Assembly (NCBI RefSeq): GCF_019097595.1
Contig: NC_080720.1
Coordinates: forward strand, 30,890,852-30,954,851
DNA length: 64,000 bases
Direction: 5' to 3'
From: Hemibagrus wyckioides
Taxonomy: Eukaryota > Chordata > Actinopteri > Siluriformes > Bagridae
The first letter of the stretch is position 1. Each line of letters opens with the position of its first letter. Shown one piece after another: positions 52,001 through 64,000 of this stretch. The notes under the pieces are model-generated. The model saw only the letters and a list, made by a program, of their open reading frames with translations. It had not been told where the DNA came from and searched no databases. Both the position numbers and the translations under genes were made by a program.

Positions 52001-53399
52001 TGTAAGTGACTGAATATTATATAAGACTGTATGTGAGTCTTATATAATCTCTAATTGTGTGTGTGTGTTTTCAGGCCGTTTTCAGCCTGCTGATCGCACA
52101 CAGCAGCGTAGGACCAGCACTCAGATGGAGCCCAACTTCATGGATGTCCAGTCCACATGGACCACCCGAGACGTATCCATGAGAGTGCACCGCGGCTTCA
52201 GGTGGGTTTGTGATATACAGTGCCTTGCATAAATTATCCCCCCATTATGAAGTGATTTTCCTGCTAACATCACACAATAAACCCGGCGTCTTTTCTGCAG
52301 GGTGATCGGTTTGTTCTCTCACGGCTTTCTAGCTGGTTTCGCCGTTTGGAACATCATCGTGCTGTACGTTTTGGCTGGAGATCAGATGAGCACTCTGCCC
52401 AACTTACTGCAGCAGTACTACACCCTGGCGTACCCCGCACAGTGCCTCTTTTACCTCCTCCTGACCCTTAGCACCGTTTCAGCCTTCGACAGGTAGGACA
52501 CAGTGATGACGTCTGTTTAAACTCCTCCCTAAAACACGATAAATACTGAAACATGAAATGTCTTAAAACAGAGTGAATCTTGCCAGAGTTCCGACAGCCA
52601 TCAGGAGTTTCCTCACTCTTGAACCTGTGGCACTCGCCTCCTTCTGTGAGTTTCTATTTTCTAACACAGTCAGAGTATATATAAAAAGATGTTCAGTTCT
52701 ACACTGAGCTTCTCTCTCTGTCTAGTATATTTCTCAGCTCTGGTCCTGTCTCTAAGCCAGCAGATGACTAGTGACCGTATTAATCTCCACAGCAGTGTGA
52801 ACGCATCACTATGGTGAGTCTAAGATAATACACCTTAACGACCCACTGATTAAAGGCAGACTAGTCAACCTTCGTTAATTTTTCAAAGGAGCTCCACATC
52901 GGAGTACGACTTATTACTTATTAACGAGGTAACATGTAGATCTGGAATGATTACCAGTTGCATTGGTGTTTTAAACCACTAAGGTTAACTAAGACATCTT
53001 GGCTGGTGTTGCTAGGAAACAACATCTGTACAGAGGCCCACTCTGGTAGCCATGTTGCTTAAGATTACTGTCTAGGTCTCAAATGTTTATATCCATGTTC
53101 TCCTGTCCTTCTTATCCAACAAACCATGTCAGGGTGCCTGGCTCAGAACGTAGTGTGCTGTATCCCTGGATCATAGTTCATCTAGTGGTCACTCTGTTGG
53201 TGGGCTTGGCCTGGGTCCTAGTGTCTACGTCTCCAGATGTGGATTACACAGAAGGTAAGTTTGACAGTGTGCCAAAATTAAGCACATCAGATAGAGCATT
53301 GCCTTAGATTTCACACAATGCCTTATTTGTCCAGAGTCCTTGATGGCCATGAAGATAGAACATCCCAAAGTGGAGGAGAAGGGTAGTGTCACTGCCTAA
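49021..53399 (+). CDS. tmem237: Transmembrane protein 237, ciliary transition-zone protein
   Basis: Fourteen coding exons totalling 1263 nt (420 aa; human 408): 49021-49047, 49184-49234, 50170-50201, 50316-50329, 50636-50716, 51243-51371, 51464-51563, 51651-51811, 52075-52201, 52301-52492, 52572-52645, 52726-52813, 53133-53254, 53335-53399. The N-terminal half is hydrophilic with Lys-rich clusters ([27 protein letters not shown]). The C-terminal half has four membrane segments (about residues 242-266, 285-302, 325-345, 370-392), starting [20 protein letters not shown], very close to the human protein. TMEM237 (JBTS14) works with other MKS/JBTS proteins at the ciliary gate. The 14-nt exon at 50316-50329 is required to keep phase and encodes the conserved SQDT word. 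The first exon (MTMDMDDEK) is the least certain part. Confidence 0.93.
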
Positions 53400-53459
53400 G
53401 TAGCAGCACCGGATGAAATGTTCCATGGTTGTACTCATTCTGCACAGTGTACATTTGTA

Positions 53460-53465
53460 AATAAA
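53460..53465 (+). promoter_or_regulatory. tmem237: tmem237 poly(A) signal
   Basis: AATAAA 61 bases after the tmem237 stop codon. It faces the minus-strand poly(A) signal of the zp gene at 53629-53634; the two genes converge tail to tail with about 170 bases between the signals. Confidence 0.75.
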
Positions 53466-53628
53466 GTTTTTAGAACTACTACTGTTTGTCTTCATTTAGT
53501 CTTAAATTGTGTGTTAGAAGTCTGTTGGAAGTACAGATTTGGGTCTAATGTCCAAGCTATAGCTGCTGGAGGCCAGCTTAAGCAGCAAAAACCCATTAGT
53601 ACCAAGGCAGTTTGTTAAAGAAAGTCAC

Positions 53629-53634
53629 TTTATT
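53629..53634 (-). promoter_or_regulatory. zp gene poly(A) signal
   Basis: Minus-strand AATAAA starting only two bases after the TAG stop (53637-53639) of the membrane-anchor exon. Extremely short 3-prime UTRs are known for ZP genes. Confidence 0.75.
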
Positions 53635-53636
53635 CA

Positions 53637-53767
53637 CTACAGCAGTGTTATCTGAAGACCAGGATGCTGTTTTGGCCTTCGTCTCAGAACTTCCATCAGG
53701 AGCACACAGATACTCATTGCCGTGAGAGCAGCTACACCATACAGTCCATAGCCAATACCCAGAGACA
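53637..53767 (-). other. zp membrane-anchor exon, out of frame with exon 8
   Basis: After an acceptor (TCTTTAG) the exon encodes SLGIGYGLYGVAALTAMSIC and a basic tail RRRPKQ, ending in TAG, a typical ZP transmembrane and cytoplasmic tail. It needs incoming phase 1, but exon 8 delivers phase 2. Confidence 0.7.
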
Positions 53768-56700
53768 CTAAAGACATGCGGAAAGACGTGAAAGTAGGGT
53801 TTAGTTTCCGTAGATTGGTTGAAAAAGCTCTTAAAAGATCTTACCTTCCTCATAAATCTGCTTGGCTTTGAGCTGAAGCTTGAAGGTCAGCGATAAAGAT
53901 GACTATTCCACTAGAGACTAGGAACTTCTTTCCAGAATCCTGTGCAGCTGGAATGGATCTTCCTGTCAAATCAAGTTGGTAAATATAAGAAAAAAGGAGG
54001 TGAGGAGTAGTAGTATGAGCTTTTCCTTTAGTCCAAGACAAACTTACTTGTCCTATGACAGCTAGGTTCACAGGACTCTGTAGCGGAGAGCTGGCACACA
54101 GCCGTACTGCAGTGGATGAAGAGCTGGAGAAAAGGAGGACACCATAACAAGACCTAACCTTACCTAAAAAAAAAATCTACAAACATGGCAAAATTTAAGA
54201 GGCACACCTGTTCCTTTTGAGGTATTATTAGATCCTTGTCTACAAAGGTAAACATCGTCACCACGAAGCGCCTGTAGTGAGTCGGATACTGCAGACCTGA
54301 GGACAGACCTACAGGAACCAGAGTGGTCCGGAAGCGGTCATCTTCATAAGGACACCTTGTAAAGGCAAAACAAATCAGACAGACCAGGCCTGCTGTCATG
54401 TCAGAGGTATATTGACTTGGTGGTAATTACCAAGGTGAAGAGCTTACCCTGCAACCAGGAGGTCCCACTGAGGTTTACTCGAGAAATCTGGGGAACTAGT
54501 GGCCCAGCAGTGGTTCAACACAAGGGCGATATTTGGATCCGTCCTCTCCAGAATGCGTACTTCTACGTACACTGGATCCCGCAGTACCTTCGTCACAGGG
54601 TAGTCAGCTTCCGTGTAGTATGAGCTATACACGTCAGCTGGAATAACGTTAAATTAGAAATAAATTTTTTCTCCAAACTAGTTCTTAAATTCCGTTTCCA
54701 AATGATGAGTACAAATCACCTGTTCCCAGTTATTGTTAAGTCATGCCAGATCCCTTCCCTTATATCAACCCCCCAACCCAGCCAATCATCTAAACCTGAA
54801 AGTATCCCAAATTTACCCCCTTTTGTAGCATCCAGAACACCATGCCAACACTTCCAAGGTAACAATATCAAGTAGTCAAGTAAGCTTACCATCAGAACAC
54901 CCTTTAGTGGTACACACCCCATTAGCAAGCCGCAGCTTCATTCTCAGGATGCCTTGCTGAACCACAGGAGGAGGAGGAGGAGGAGGAGGTGTGTTCACAT
55001 CTACCACTAAATCCTCCACCGCTGTAGCCAAATATCTGCACTGGAACGTTAGCCTGAAAGATGATCAACCATCCAAAAATTAGCCTTACACTAGCTAGGA
55101 AGCCAGTTTCAGATAGATACATGATGATCACCACTCACTCAAAAGAGCTGTCTCTTGTGATTGTACCATGAGGACCAAAACCCACTTCATACGACGATGC
55201 CATGGCGTTCTCGTAAACAATATAGTCACCTTCTACCTGAAGGAAAGACATTTGAAAGGACTAGGACAGGAGAAGGCATGGAAGAAGTGTTTTAAAAGCA
55301 ACCAACTCAGGTTCTGAGCATTTTGGGACACCTGAACATCAACATCTGTGAACATTTCTGATACAGAGCCAGCCAACTGACCTTCTTTCTTGAACCACAG
55401 GCTGTGACTGGGAACTGGTAGATGGCAAAGTCATCGTTGCTGTCAACAACTTCACAGGGGCCACCAGTCGCCTCAGGGATACTGAGGCAGTCCAGTTTGA
55501 TTCTCGGTATTGTGACATCTCTGGATATGACCAGTATAACCTGTCCATCCATGGTGCACTGTACAGTGACTGAAACAGTCAAGTACAAGAGCAACCTTGA
55601 GTGACCTTGGCATTTTCAGGAGTTAAACAGGCAAGTTCACAAGACCTAGATATAAACTGGGTCATGCTTTAAATACCCTATTTCCAAACGTTTTGGGACA
55701 CCCCTCTAAATCCTACAGTTGAATTGGTCCCTTAGTTCCAGGGAAAGGAACTCAATGCTTCAGCATACCAAGATATTTTGGACAATTTCATGCTCCCAAC
55801 TTTGTGGGAACAGTTTGGGGATGACCCCTTTCACAAAGCAAGGTCCATAAAGACATGGACGAGCGAGTTTGGTGTGGAGGAACTTGACACCTAGAACACC
55901 TTTGGAATGAATTAGAGCAGAGACTGCGAGCCAGGCCTTCTCATCCAACATCAGTGCCTGACCTCACAAATACACTTCTGGTGGAATGGTCAAAAATTCC
56001 CATGCTCCTTAACTTTGTGGAAAGCTTTCTCAGAAGAGTTGAAGCTGTTATAGCTGCAAAGGGTGGGCCAACTCCATATTACATTCATGTGCATGTCCAA
56101 AATTTGACAATATAGTGTATCAACATAACCTGAGCCACTGTGGTTGGAGTTATTATGAGCCATCACGTCAGCTAATGATCATCAAGAATCTATTTGTTAG
56201 CCATTGGTAAATTCCCATGTTTCTAGGTTCCTTGGCAACGACTATAGAATTGATTAGGATATGGTTGGATTTTAATTAATTCTAACACCAAGCTTGCTCT
56301 TTATATAATTTCCTATTAGTCATGTTGATTGTTGCAGATTTGTAGGTTGCTTAATAAATTCAGGAAATCAAAACACATTCAAAAAGCAGTTTAGTTTAAA
56401 TTTCTCACCTGCTTTTCCATAATAGCACATGGGCCCATGGTAAGCTTGTATGAACCTTCGGTTATCATAACAACATTCGAGCGCTTCACACTCGGCAGGA
56501 CTGATGCCAGGTTCACCACAACCCACCCGTGAAGATTCATCCACCTCACACAGCTGTGATGATTCAGAGACCCTGTGGATCTGCTGCTGTGATCGATTAA
56601 TCCCTGTGTGTGATTCCTGAAGCAGCTTTCCTTCTCGCTGAGCGACTCCTGGTTGCGTTAACTGACTCTGATCCACATGATTGCTCATGTTAACTGATGG

Positions 56701-56799
56701 AGTTTGCCATGGTAGGATTTTTGGTACTTGGGCACTACAAAAACTGGCATATAGGATAAGGCACACTAACGCCAGCACAGGCAGCACCTTCACCATCAT
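53637..56799 (-). CDS. Zona pellucida egg-coat glycoprotein (ZP1/ZP4-like, trefoil plus ZP domain)
   Basis: Nine exons on the minus strand: 56409-56799, 55382-55569, 55139-55236, 54890-55053, 54448-54637, 54208-54355, 54048-54123, 53845-53962, 53637-53767. Signal peptide (residues 1 to about 24), a trefoil (P) domain (about 82-128, with VGCGEPGISPAECEALECCY), then a full ZP domain from VTVQCTMDG to the C-terminal Cys set, and a furin-type site RTRR followed by Ser at residues 417-421. The trefoil points to the ZP1/ZP4 (ZPB) class. As read, the frame ends at TGA 53850-53852 in exon 8 (455 aa), whereas the next exon encodes a membrane anchor in a frame offset by one base. So either the product is secreted without an anchor, or exon 8 carries a one-base indel (real, or an assembly error). 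A Tc1 relic sits in intron 1. Confidence 0.85.
55674..56119 (+). mobile_element. Tc1/mariner relic in zp intron 1
   Basis: Ends TACCCTATTTCC...GTTTTGGGACACC and GACAATATAGTGTA; the middle matches the other copies with several deletions, including the core catalytic region. About 446 bp. Confidence 0.85.
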
Positions 56800-56924
56800 C
56801 TTTACTTAAATGAGTAAGCTTTCTAACAGCACCTGAGAACCTGTTTAATAGGCTTTAGGGTTGCCAGGTCTTCATTGTGGCTTGAGGGTTGGCTGTTTTT
56901 CCATCCATCCATTTTCTATACCTG

Positions 56925-57050
56925 CTTTATTCCTAATTAGGGTCACAGGGATCTGCTGGAGCCTATCCCAGCACACATTGGGCGAAAGGCAGGGGTACAC
57001 CCTGGACAGTCTCCAGTCCATAACAGGGCCACACATATAGACAGATGGGT
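56925..57050 (+). mobile_element. Fish interspersed repeat (SINE/LINE-tail type)
   Basis: Contains CCATTTTCTATACCTGCTTT, GGAGCCTATCCCAGC and GGTACACCCTGGACAG, wording recognised from a very common teleost repeat of non-LTR type. Class not resolvable here. Confidence 0.6.
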
Positions 57051-57469
57051 TGCATCTGTTAAATGTTATTGTTTTACAGGCCACATAGGAAAGCTGGATT
57101 TATTTAATGATAACATTAAGCATATGGTCTGTTAATAATGTTAATGGACAGTGGTAATGACTAAAATGTAGTGCAATTAACAGGTGAAATGGCTTATCTG
57201 TCAGAATTGTGGTAGTAAAATTATGGTAAATCAATATAAAATAAAAATATAGGAGATTTTGTAGACGAATTGGTTTTAACTGAAGACCTGGCAACCCTGC
57301 TGCATTGTGGTTAATTATCCTGCAGTCTTTCCCACAGTTCATTTGTTTGAGCAGGGTTTTAAAATGCCTTAAAGCTACATGTGAGTTAGCTCAAAAGTTT
57401 GTTGAGATTTTTTTTAAAGGTTATAAACATTTTTTATTTTTTTGGAAAAGACAGTGACATTCAGGATAT

Positions 57470-57990
<521 letters not shown>

Positions 57991-58532
57991 TAAGTATGGG
58001 CATTTTAGAAAAAAGACAGTGACACTGAGGATTTAGGCTTTATTCCTTTTTTTAGAGGCTTTGTGCAAGGTTAATTTTTACTGGAAAGATCATTTTGGAA
58101 AAAGATATAAACAATAAATTTGTTATATTTTACAATAACGTGCAACACAGATCCAGTGACTTCAGTAGATGTATAACATTTCTAGAACAAAACAGTATTA
58201 GTAATAGTAAGAAGTAAAATAAAATAACAGTAATAAATACAATTTTTGAAAATTTTAGCATCGATATTGCATGAGTTTGCATCGATATTCTCACTAATCA
58301 GTTGGTTACGTCTGGGTATTTCTTTCGATTAACTACTTACTAGTCCCGCTAATCGATAGCCGAACTTGACGTTCCGTGAATGTTCTGTAGACGTGGTACA
58401 CAGTTAGCCGCTTTATATTAGCCAGCTAACGGCGAATAGGCAACAAGCTTAATCTACATCAGCGCTCTAATGATTATTTTAGCCTTTTAAAGATTGACAA
58501 ACCTGCAAAAAGATTTATTTAAGCCTGCAAAT
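57991..58532. other. cyp20a1 upstream region
   Basis: No exon seen. The last 180 bases before the ATG are less AT-rich and contain TTAGCCGCTTTATATTAGCC. No clear TATA box or CpG island. Confidence 0.4.
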
Positions 58533-61167
58533 ATGTTGGACTTTGCTATATTTGCTGTGACATTTGTCGTTATTTTGGTTGGCGCTGTGCTGTATTTATA
58601 TCCGGTAAGACTTTTTGACAGATAAATACTTAGCTTTTTTAAGCTAAGTAGCTAACTAGCTGATTTCTGCTGAAGTGAATAAATTTGCACTTGTATATCT
58701 GTTTTGAGAATTAAAGTTATTAAAGCAAACTTCATGCTCCTTATGTGAGGCCGTAGTAGGTCGGTGATACAGTTGAGTGCAAAAGTTTGTGCCCCTCTTC
58801 TATACTATATAAATTTACCACGTGTTTGTTTGTTTGTTTACGTTTGTGTTTTCTAATTTCTCTGCAGTCTAGAAGGAGTTAAAAAGTAAACGAGAGTGTA
58901 TCCTACAAAAGCATTTCATTTGGATAGATGTTAACAATTGGGTGAAGATTTAAAAATGAAACTGAAAGAGTTATAAAGGGAAAGGATTGATATTTTAAAA
59001 AAGCCAGAATATTATCTCCTTAGTCCATTCATTTATTCTTCAGTAAGTGCTTCATCCTGGTCAAGGTCATGGTGGATTGTGGTTGGAATGGTGGATGTGA
59101 GGTGGGAATACACCGTAGACCCAGTTCACACCTTCCTTTCACAGCTTAGGGGGAAATAATGTACACAAATTGATCAACTAGCGTATTTTCAAGCAATGGG
59201 AAACATAATTATGTTCAAAGAGTATTTGCTCTGAGCTTTATAGGGTATGTAAACTTTTGCACGGCCAGTAGATAGCGGATATAGCTGGAGTAGCACTGAC
59301 CTCTAATTTATACTTCACAGTCATCAAGACGAGCTTCTGGTGTTCCTGGCTTGAACCCTACTGAAGAGAAGTAAGTGTAAACACAAACCAGTTCCTGTCT
59401 TTGAGCTTTTTCTTTCTTTCGACACAAACACACAGTCTGTGCTATGCTTCCTTTTGCTTTTTAGGGATGGTAACCTGCAAGACATCGTAAACAAGGGAAG
59501 CCTGCACGAGTTTCTGGTTGGGCTTCATGATCGGTTCGGTCCTGTGGCATCTTTCTGGTTCGGACGGAGACCTGTAGTGAGTCTCGGCTCTGTGGATGAA
59601 CTGAGGCAGCACGTCAACCCCAACTGGACCAGTGAGTAGCAAAACATTTCTGAGTCCTTTAACCATTCCTCTAGAAGTGCATTTGTGAGGTCAGACACTG
59701 ATGTTGGACGAGAAGGTCTGAAGAAGGTCTGTGCTGAGGTCTGAAGAAGGTCTGTGCTCTAATTCATCCCAAAGGTGTTCTATCAGGTGAGGTCAGGACT
59801 CTGTGAAGTTCCTCCACACCAAACTCACTCATCCATGTCTTTATGGATCTTCCTTTGTGTACTGGTGTGCAGTCATGTTGGAACAGGAAGGGGTCATCCC
59901 CAAACTGTTCCCACAAAGTTGGGAGCATGAAATTGTCCAAAATGTCTTGGTATGAAGCTGAAGCATTAAGAGTTCCTTTCACTGGAACTAAGGGGCCGAG
60001 CCCAACCCCTGAAAAACAACACCTGAATTCAATGATTTGGAGGGGTGTCCCAAAACTTTTGGCAAAATAGTGTACACTACAGGGCCATTTCATTATTTCT
60101 AAAAGTCTTATCGGTGTAAATTATTATTTTATAATTATTAAAAATATTATTATTTCTCAGAGGGTGTGCAAACTTTTGCACCAAGCTATATAGATTTGAA
60201 ATTATTTCAGTTTATTTATTTTTCTTTCTTTAGCGGATTCCTTTGAGACGATGCTCAAGTCCTTGCTGGGTTACCAGTCAGGAGCGGGCGTGGGAGGCAC
60301 CGAGGCGCTGTTAAGGAAGAAAGTGTATGAAGGAACCATAAACAAAACACTGGAGAATAACTTCCCTCTTCTGCTCAAAGTATGATGCTGTCATCTGTAT
60401 ATACGGAAAAGCAGCTGCATTCCTCAGTTCATCTCTTTTACCCGTGTAAAATCCTTGTGCTCTTGTGTTTGCAGCTGGTTGAGGAGTTGGTTGAAAAGTG
60501 GCAGTCGTATCCCAAATCCCAGCACACGCCCATCTGCGCTCACCTGCTCGGGCTGGCCATGAAGATCGTCACCCAGCTCGCCATGGGCAGCCGCTTCGCC
60601 CAAGACGCCGAAGTCATCCGCTTCCGCAAGAACCACGAGGCCGTCAGTAGTTGCTTTAAACTCATGCTTTAAACAGATATTGTGATAAAAGATAACGGTT
60701 TGTTTTTTTGCCACGTAGATCTGGTCAGAGATTGGGAAAGGATACCTGGACGGTTCTATGGAGAAGAGCTCCAGCAGGAAGGCGCACTATGAGAGCGGTG
60801 AGAGGCCGAGTCCGTTCTGATTGGTCAGAAAGCAATGTTTTCTGATTTCATCTGCAAGACAAATCACACATTTCTATTCATTTGCACGTTCTAATACGTT
60901 AAGGTTTCTATAGCAACCGCCGTTTTCTTTGATTTTGTGGGTTTCATTTGAGTGAAGCCGGTAAGAGAACGACTGTTTATAGCGTAAATAATAACAGCAC
61001 AGATGTCTCTGATATTAAATCTAACTATAAGCTGATTAAAAAGTATAATGTGTCATGCTGTACTACATAAAACATGGCTACAGGTGAATGATCCACTTGA
61101 GGACGTGTCGGTGTAGGAATATAATAACTTTAGGATGAGAACAATAATTCCACTTCATTATTGATGG

Positions 61168-61220
<53 letters not shown>

Positions 61221-63323
61221 GAAAGTGATTAATTCCTTGCATATCTGTTGTACGTAGTTCATTCCAGTAACCTCCAGCTGACTGTGTGTGTGTCTACAGC
61301 ATTGTCCGAGATGGAGTCCATGCTGAAGTCTGTTATAAAAGAGAGAAGTGGGCGTGGCGCGAGTCCCTCAGCTTTCATGGACTTCCTGCTGCAAGCCAAA
61401 CTGTCAGAGAGACAGGTGACATCACGGAGACAGATCTATACACAGTTCTCGGTTACAGTTACAGGGTGAAAGTTTACATCCCTGATGTTTTCGATTGGAA
61501 AAAGAAGCTATGTTCTTTTTTTATGTCTCAGGTCATGGAAGAGAGCATGGTGTTCACCCTCGCTGGCTCAGTCATCACTGCAAATCGTGAGCTGCTTCTT
61601 CCTCTCTCACCATCCTCTTCCTTCTATCACTTCAGTTACTGTGTTCCATTCTGCAGCCTCCATGTTCCTGGTTATAGCCCCAGTTTGCCAAAATCAGAGG
61701 AATTATTATGACTGAAAGACTTGTAGCTTCATGATGTCATGATAATTTATTACTTAAGCAACAAACACTTGTTTCTTTCTCCGATTCTTCCCCAGTGTGC
61801 ATCTGGGCAGTTCACTTCCTGTCCCTGTCAGAGGCAGTGCAGGATAAACTGAATGAGGAGTTAGTAGAGGTGCTGGGTGATGAGCCGGTGTCTCTGGACA
61901 AGATTCCACAGCTCAGGTTTGTTCATGCGTTCCTGTGTTCTCCGGGGGGGCGCTGCAGGTCCTGTGTGCTGTAATGATGGACCGTCTGTAGAAGTGACTC
62001 TGTAACAGTGTCGTCTCTCTGCAGGTACTGTCAGCAGGTCCTGAACGAGACGGTGCGCACGGCCAAACTCACCCCCATCGCAGCCAGACTGCAGGAGGTG
62101 GAAGGGAAGGTGGACGAACATGTTATTCCTAAAGAGGTCAGTGTAAGGAATTAAACACTGGAACTCCAGGGAGTAACAGTGACTCTGCTTCACATCAGAC
62201 ATCACCATAACATCTCGCTGTTAATCATTTCCTTTTTGCTTCGTTTATTAGACTTTATCACACCTGCAACATATTCACTTAAAATTTTAATCTTAAATCT
62301 GAAAAAGTTAGTTTATTGATTTGCATTACTTTTATTGGCACATTAATTATATGTGACATTTTACTTTATTTTTAAATTTATTAATTTTTTTTTTTTTAGT
62401 TTTTGTTTATTTTCTGTCTATTTTTTGTTTGACTTTTAAGACACTTGGATCTGGTCTGTTTATGTAGGAAAGCTGCCGAATAAAAAAAAAATAATGTAAT
62501 AAATAAATAAATAAATTAATACATAAATATGACGTTTTTTTTAAAAGTTTTTAATTAAAATTGAATAATAAAGTAAAAAATAATATGTTTGTGGAAAAGT
62601 TTTTTTTTACTATTACTTTTATATGTTCATAGAATCTTTCTGAAATAATGTAAAGAATGACTGGTGTAAATTCAGGAGGAAAAAAATCTAGGATAAATGT
62701 GTAAAAGAATTTAAAAAATGATTCAGTGTGTCTCGCTGTAATTATTTCTGTGTTTTTTGTTTGTTTTTTAATTTATATTTTATTTATATTATACAGACTT
62801 TGGTCATCTACGCTCTCGGTGTTGTCCTACAAGATGCAGACACTTGGACATTACCATACAGGTGTGTGTGTGGTGGAAATAAGTGTCCTTTTTGTTTATA
62901 ACAAATAATACCATGTGGCTGAGATTGACATCAGGATGCATTGACTCCCAGAGTTAAAGTCTCTGAGCATGTGATCACGTCTCTGCCTGAACAGGTTCGA
63001 TCCAGATCGATTTACAGATGAAGCGGTGATGAAGAGCTTCTCACTGTTGGGCTTTTCAGGAAATCAGGCCTGCCCTGAACTCAGGTAAAATGTTACGGAA
63101 ATATTCACCGTGAGTTTGTGGTGATGATAAAATATAAAACCATCTTTCTTCTCTCCTTCCTTTCGCTCTCAGGGTTGCGTACACGGTGGCGACGGTGCTG
63201 CTGAGCTCGCTGGTGCGCAGGCTGCGGCTACACCACCTCGAGGGCCAGGTGGTGGAGTCCAGGTACGAGCTTGTGACCACGCCGAAAGACGACACCTGGA
63301 TCACAGTGAGCAAGAGGAACTGA
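58533..63323 (+). CDS. cyp20a1: Cytochrome P450 20A1 (orphan P450)
   Basis: Complete, 13 exons totalling 1392 nt (463 aa; human 462): 58533-58604, 59321-59370, 59465-59631, 60234-60379, 60475-60642, 60719-60797, 61300-61415, 61532-61586, 61796-61916, 62025-62136, 62797-62861, 62995-63084, 63173-63323. The N-terminal membrane anchor (MLDFAIFAVTFVVILVGAVL) implies ER attachment. The I-helix segment is LAGSVIT (about 275-281), the K-helix ETVR (about 333-336), and the heme-ligand region GFSGNQACPE has the Cys at about 410. The heme loop departs from the usual F-G-R-C-G pattern (no Arg two before Cys, no Gly two after), a known feature of CYP20A1. Its substrate is unknown. A Tc1 relic begins about 30 bases after the third exon. 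Confidence 0.96.
59025..59150 (+). repeat. Degenerate fish interspersed repeat
   Basis: Contains CTTCAGTAAGTGCTTCATCC, TGGTCAAGGTCATGGTGGAT and GGTGGGAATACACC, resembling a common non-LTR tail repeat. In cyp20a1 intron 1. Confidence 0.5.
59660..60074 (-). mobile_element. Tc1/mariner relic in cyp20a1 intron 3
   Basis: Minus-orientation copy, truncated at its left side, ending in CCCAAAACTTTTGGCAAAATAGTGTA-type terminus at 60074. Contains a small local duplication (GAAGAAGGTCTGTGCT twice at 59715-59758). The transposase frame is broken. Confidence 0.85.
61165..61220. repeat. CT/CA microsatellite
   Basis: (CT)n followed by (CA)n in cyp20a1 intron 6, about 80 bases before the exon at 61300. Confidence 0.9.
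62210..62790. other. AT-rich cyp20a1 intron, nothing else seen
   Basis: T- and A-rich sequence with no exon or recognisable repeat family. Confidence 0.6.
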
Positions 63324-63734
63324 TTCGGCAGTTTCCCGCATATCTCATTCAACCGTAAAGGACACTGTGAAGAGATCGGTTTTCCAGGACATCAGACGTA
63401 ATGCCGTGTCCATAGTCGTCGGACATGACCACTGGACAAGAACGATTCCTAATGCCTTCAGTGTTATAAAGTTCTAATGTGTCATTTCAATGAATCATTT
63501 AATAACCCATTCTTTTTTTTTAGATCGATAACTTTTCTCAGTTTCTTTCCACTGATGAAAAATATCTCGATTGCTGTTATTAAATATGACAATTTGTTGA
63601 ACAATTCTGCATTTGTACATTCTGTACTTGTACATAGTTGGGTGCAAAAATTTACACACCCTTTGGACCAAATGAAGAAGGCAGATGTTTCTTTATCACA
63701 TTTGTAATTTTAAGATATTGAAATGTGAGATGGA

Positions 63735-63740
63735 AATAAA
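63735..63740 (+). promoter_or_regulatory. cyp20a1: cyp20a1 poly(A) signal
   Basis: AATAAA about 410 bases after the stop codon at 63321-63323. Downstream to 64000 no further feature is seen. Confidence 0.65.
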
Positions 63741-64000
63741 CTGACATTATAGTGACATTATCACACAATCCGAGTGCTCTTTGTGTCCCACTTACATGTG
63801 TACATATATTGTACAATCATGGATTCGTCCATTTTCTTTAAACCTGAATGGGGTACGAGTATTTTTAATAAGTTGTATGGAGTTGCACTGATTGTTCCTA
63901 AATTTTCCAACGCCCAGAGACTAGCGGATCACAGCAACATTTATTTCTTTTATTTATTTATTTAAAAAAAAAAAAAAAGTTTTTCTTGTGTATTAGATTG

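Noticed and set aside
56830..56848. FIGLA-type E-box and TATTAAA upstream of the zp ATG
   Set aside because: A TATA-like word and a CACCTG exist, but the E-box lies between the TATA-like word and the ATG, not at the position typical of ZP promoters; too weak to annotate.

Overview
The window is nuclear DNA of a bony fish. Evidence: spliced vertebrate genes with GT-AG introns, several degraded Tc1/mariner copies, tRNA-derived SINEs and an L2-type LINE remnant of the kinds common in teleosts, and very heavy microsatellite load. The repeat families look ostariophysan, possibly catfish, but I cannot prove the order from sequence alone.

Layout. 1-17.3 kb: gene-poor repeat field (Tc1, L2 and MITE relics; a 5.1-kb CAT/CAA/GAT satellite at 5.1-10.2 kb; a 1-kb TG array; long GA/CT tracts; a 44-bp minisatellite; one orphan 53-codon exon-like reading frame at 15.2 kb). 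17.3-38.2 kb (+): als2 (alsin), 34 coding exons that sum to exactly 1680 codons. 38.7-48.6 kb (+): mpp4 (p55-family MAGUK), 21 coding exons, 626 codons. 48.7-53.5 kb (+): tmem237 (ciliary transition-zone tetraspan protein), 14 coding exons, 421 codons. 53.6-56.8 kb (-): a zona pellucida glycoprotein gene with trefoil and ZP domains, whose frame breaks just before the membrane-anchor exon. 58.5-63.7 kb (+): cyp20a1, 13 exons, 464 codons.

For als2, mpp4, tmem237 and cyp20a1 I joined exons by hand from splice signals and reading phase; all four totals divide by three and have lengths close to the human proteins, which is strong internal support. als2-mpp4-tmem237, in the same relative order and orientation, is the arrangement known from human 2q33. 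cyp20a1 lies farther away in human, and the egg-coat gene between tmem237 and cyp20a1 is not part of the human cluster, so the right end is a fish-type rearrangement.

The genes do not form a pathway. Alsin is an endosomal Rab5/Rac exchange factor, MPP4 a photoreceptor synapse scaffold, TMEM237 a ciliary gate component, ZP an egg-coat component and CYP20A1 an orphan P450. I found no wholly new multi-gene system. The most notable signals are: UG-repeat splice acceptors concentrated in als2, a GC-AG intron in als2, a ladder of phase-1 microexons in mpp4, an unexplained 1.25-kb ORF in an mpp4 intron, a frame break in front of an apparently intact membrane anchor in the zp gene, CRX-type and X-box-type motifs upstream of mpp4 and tmem237, Tc1 fold-back copies sharing one junction, and the internally duplicated 5-kb trinucleotide satellite.
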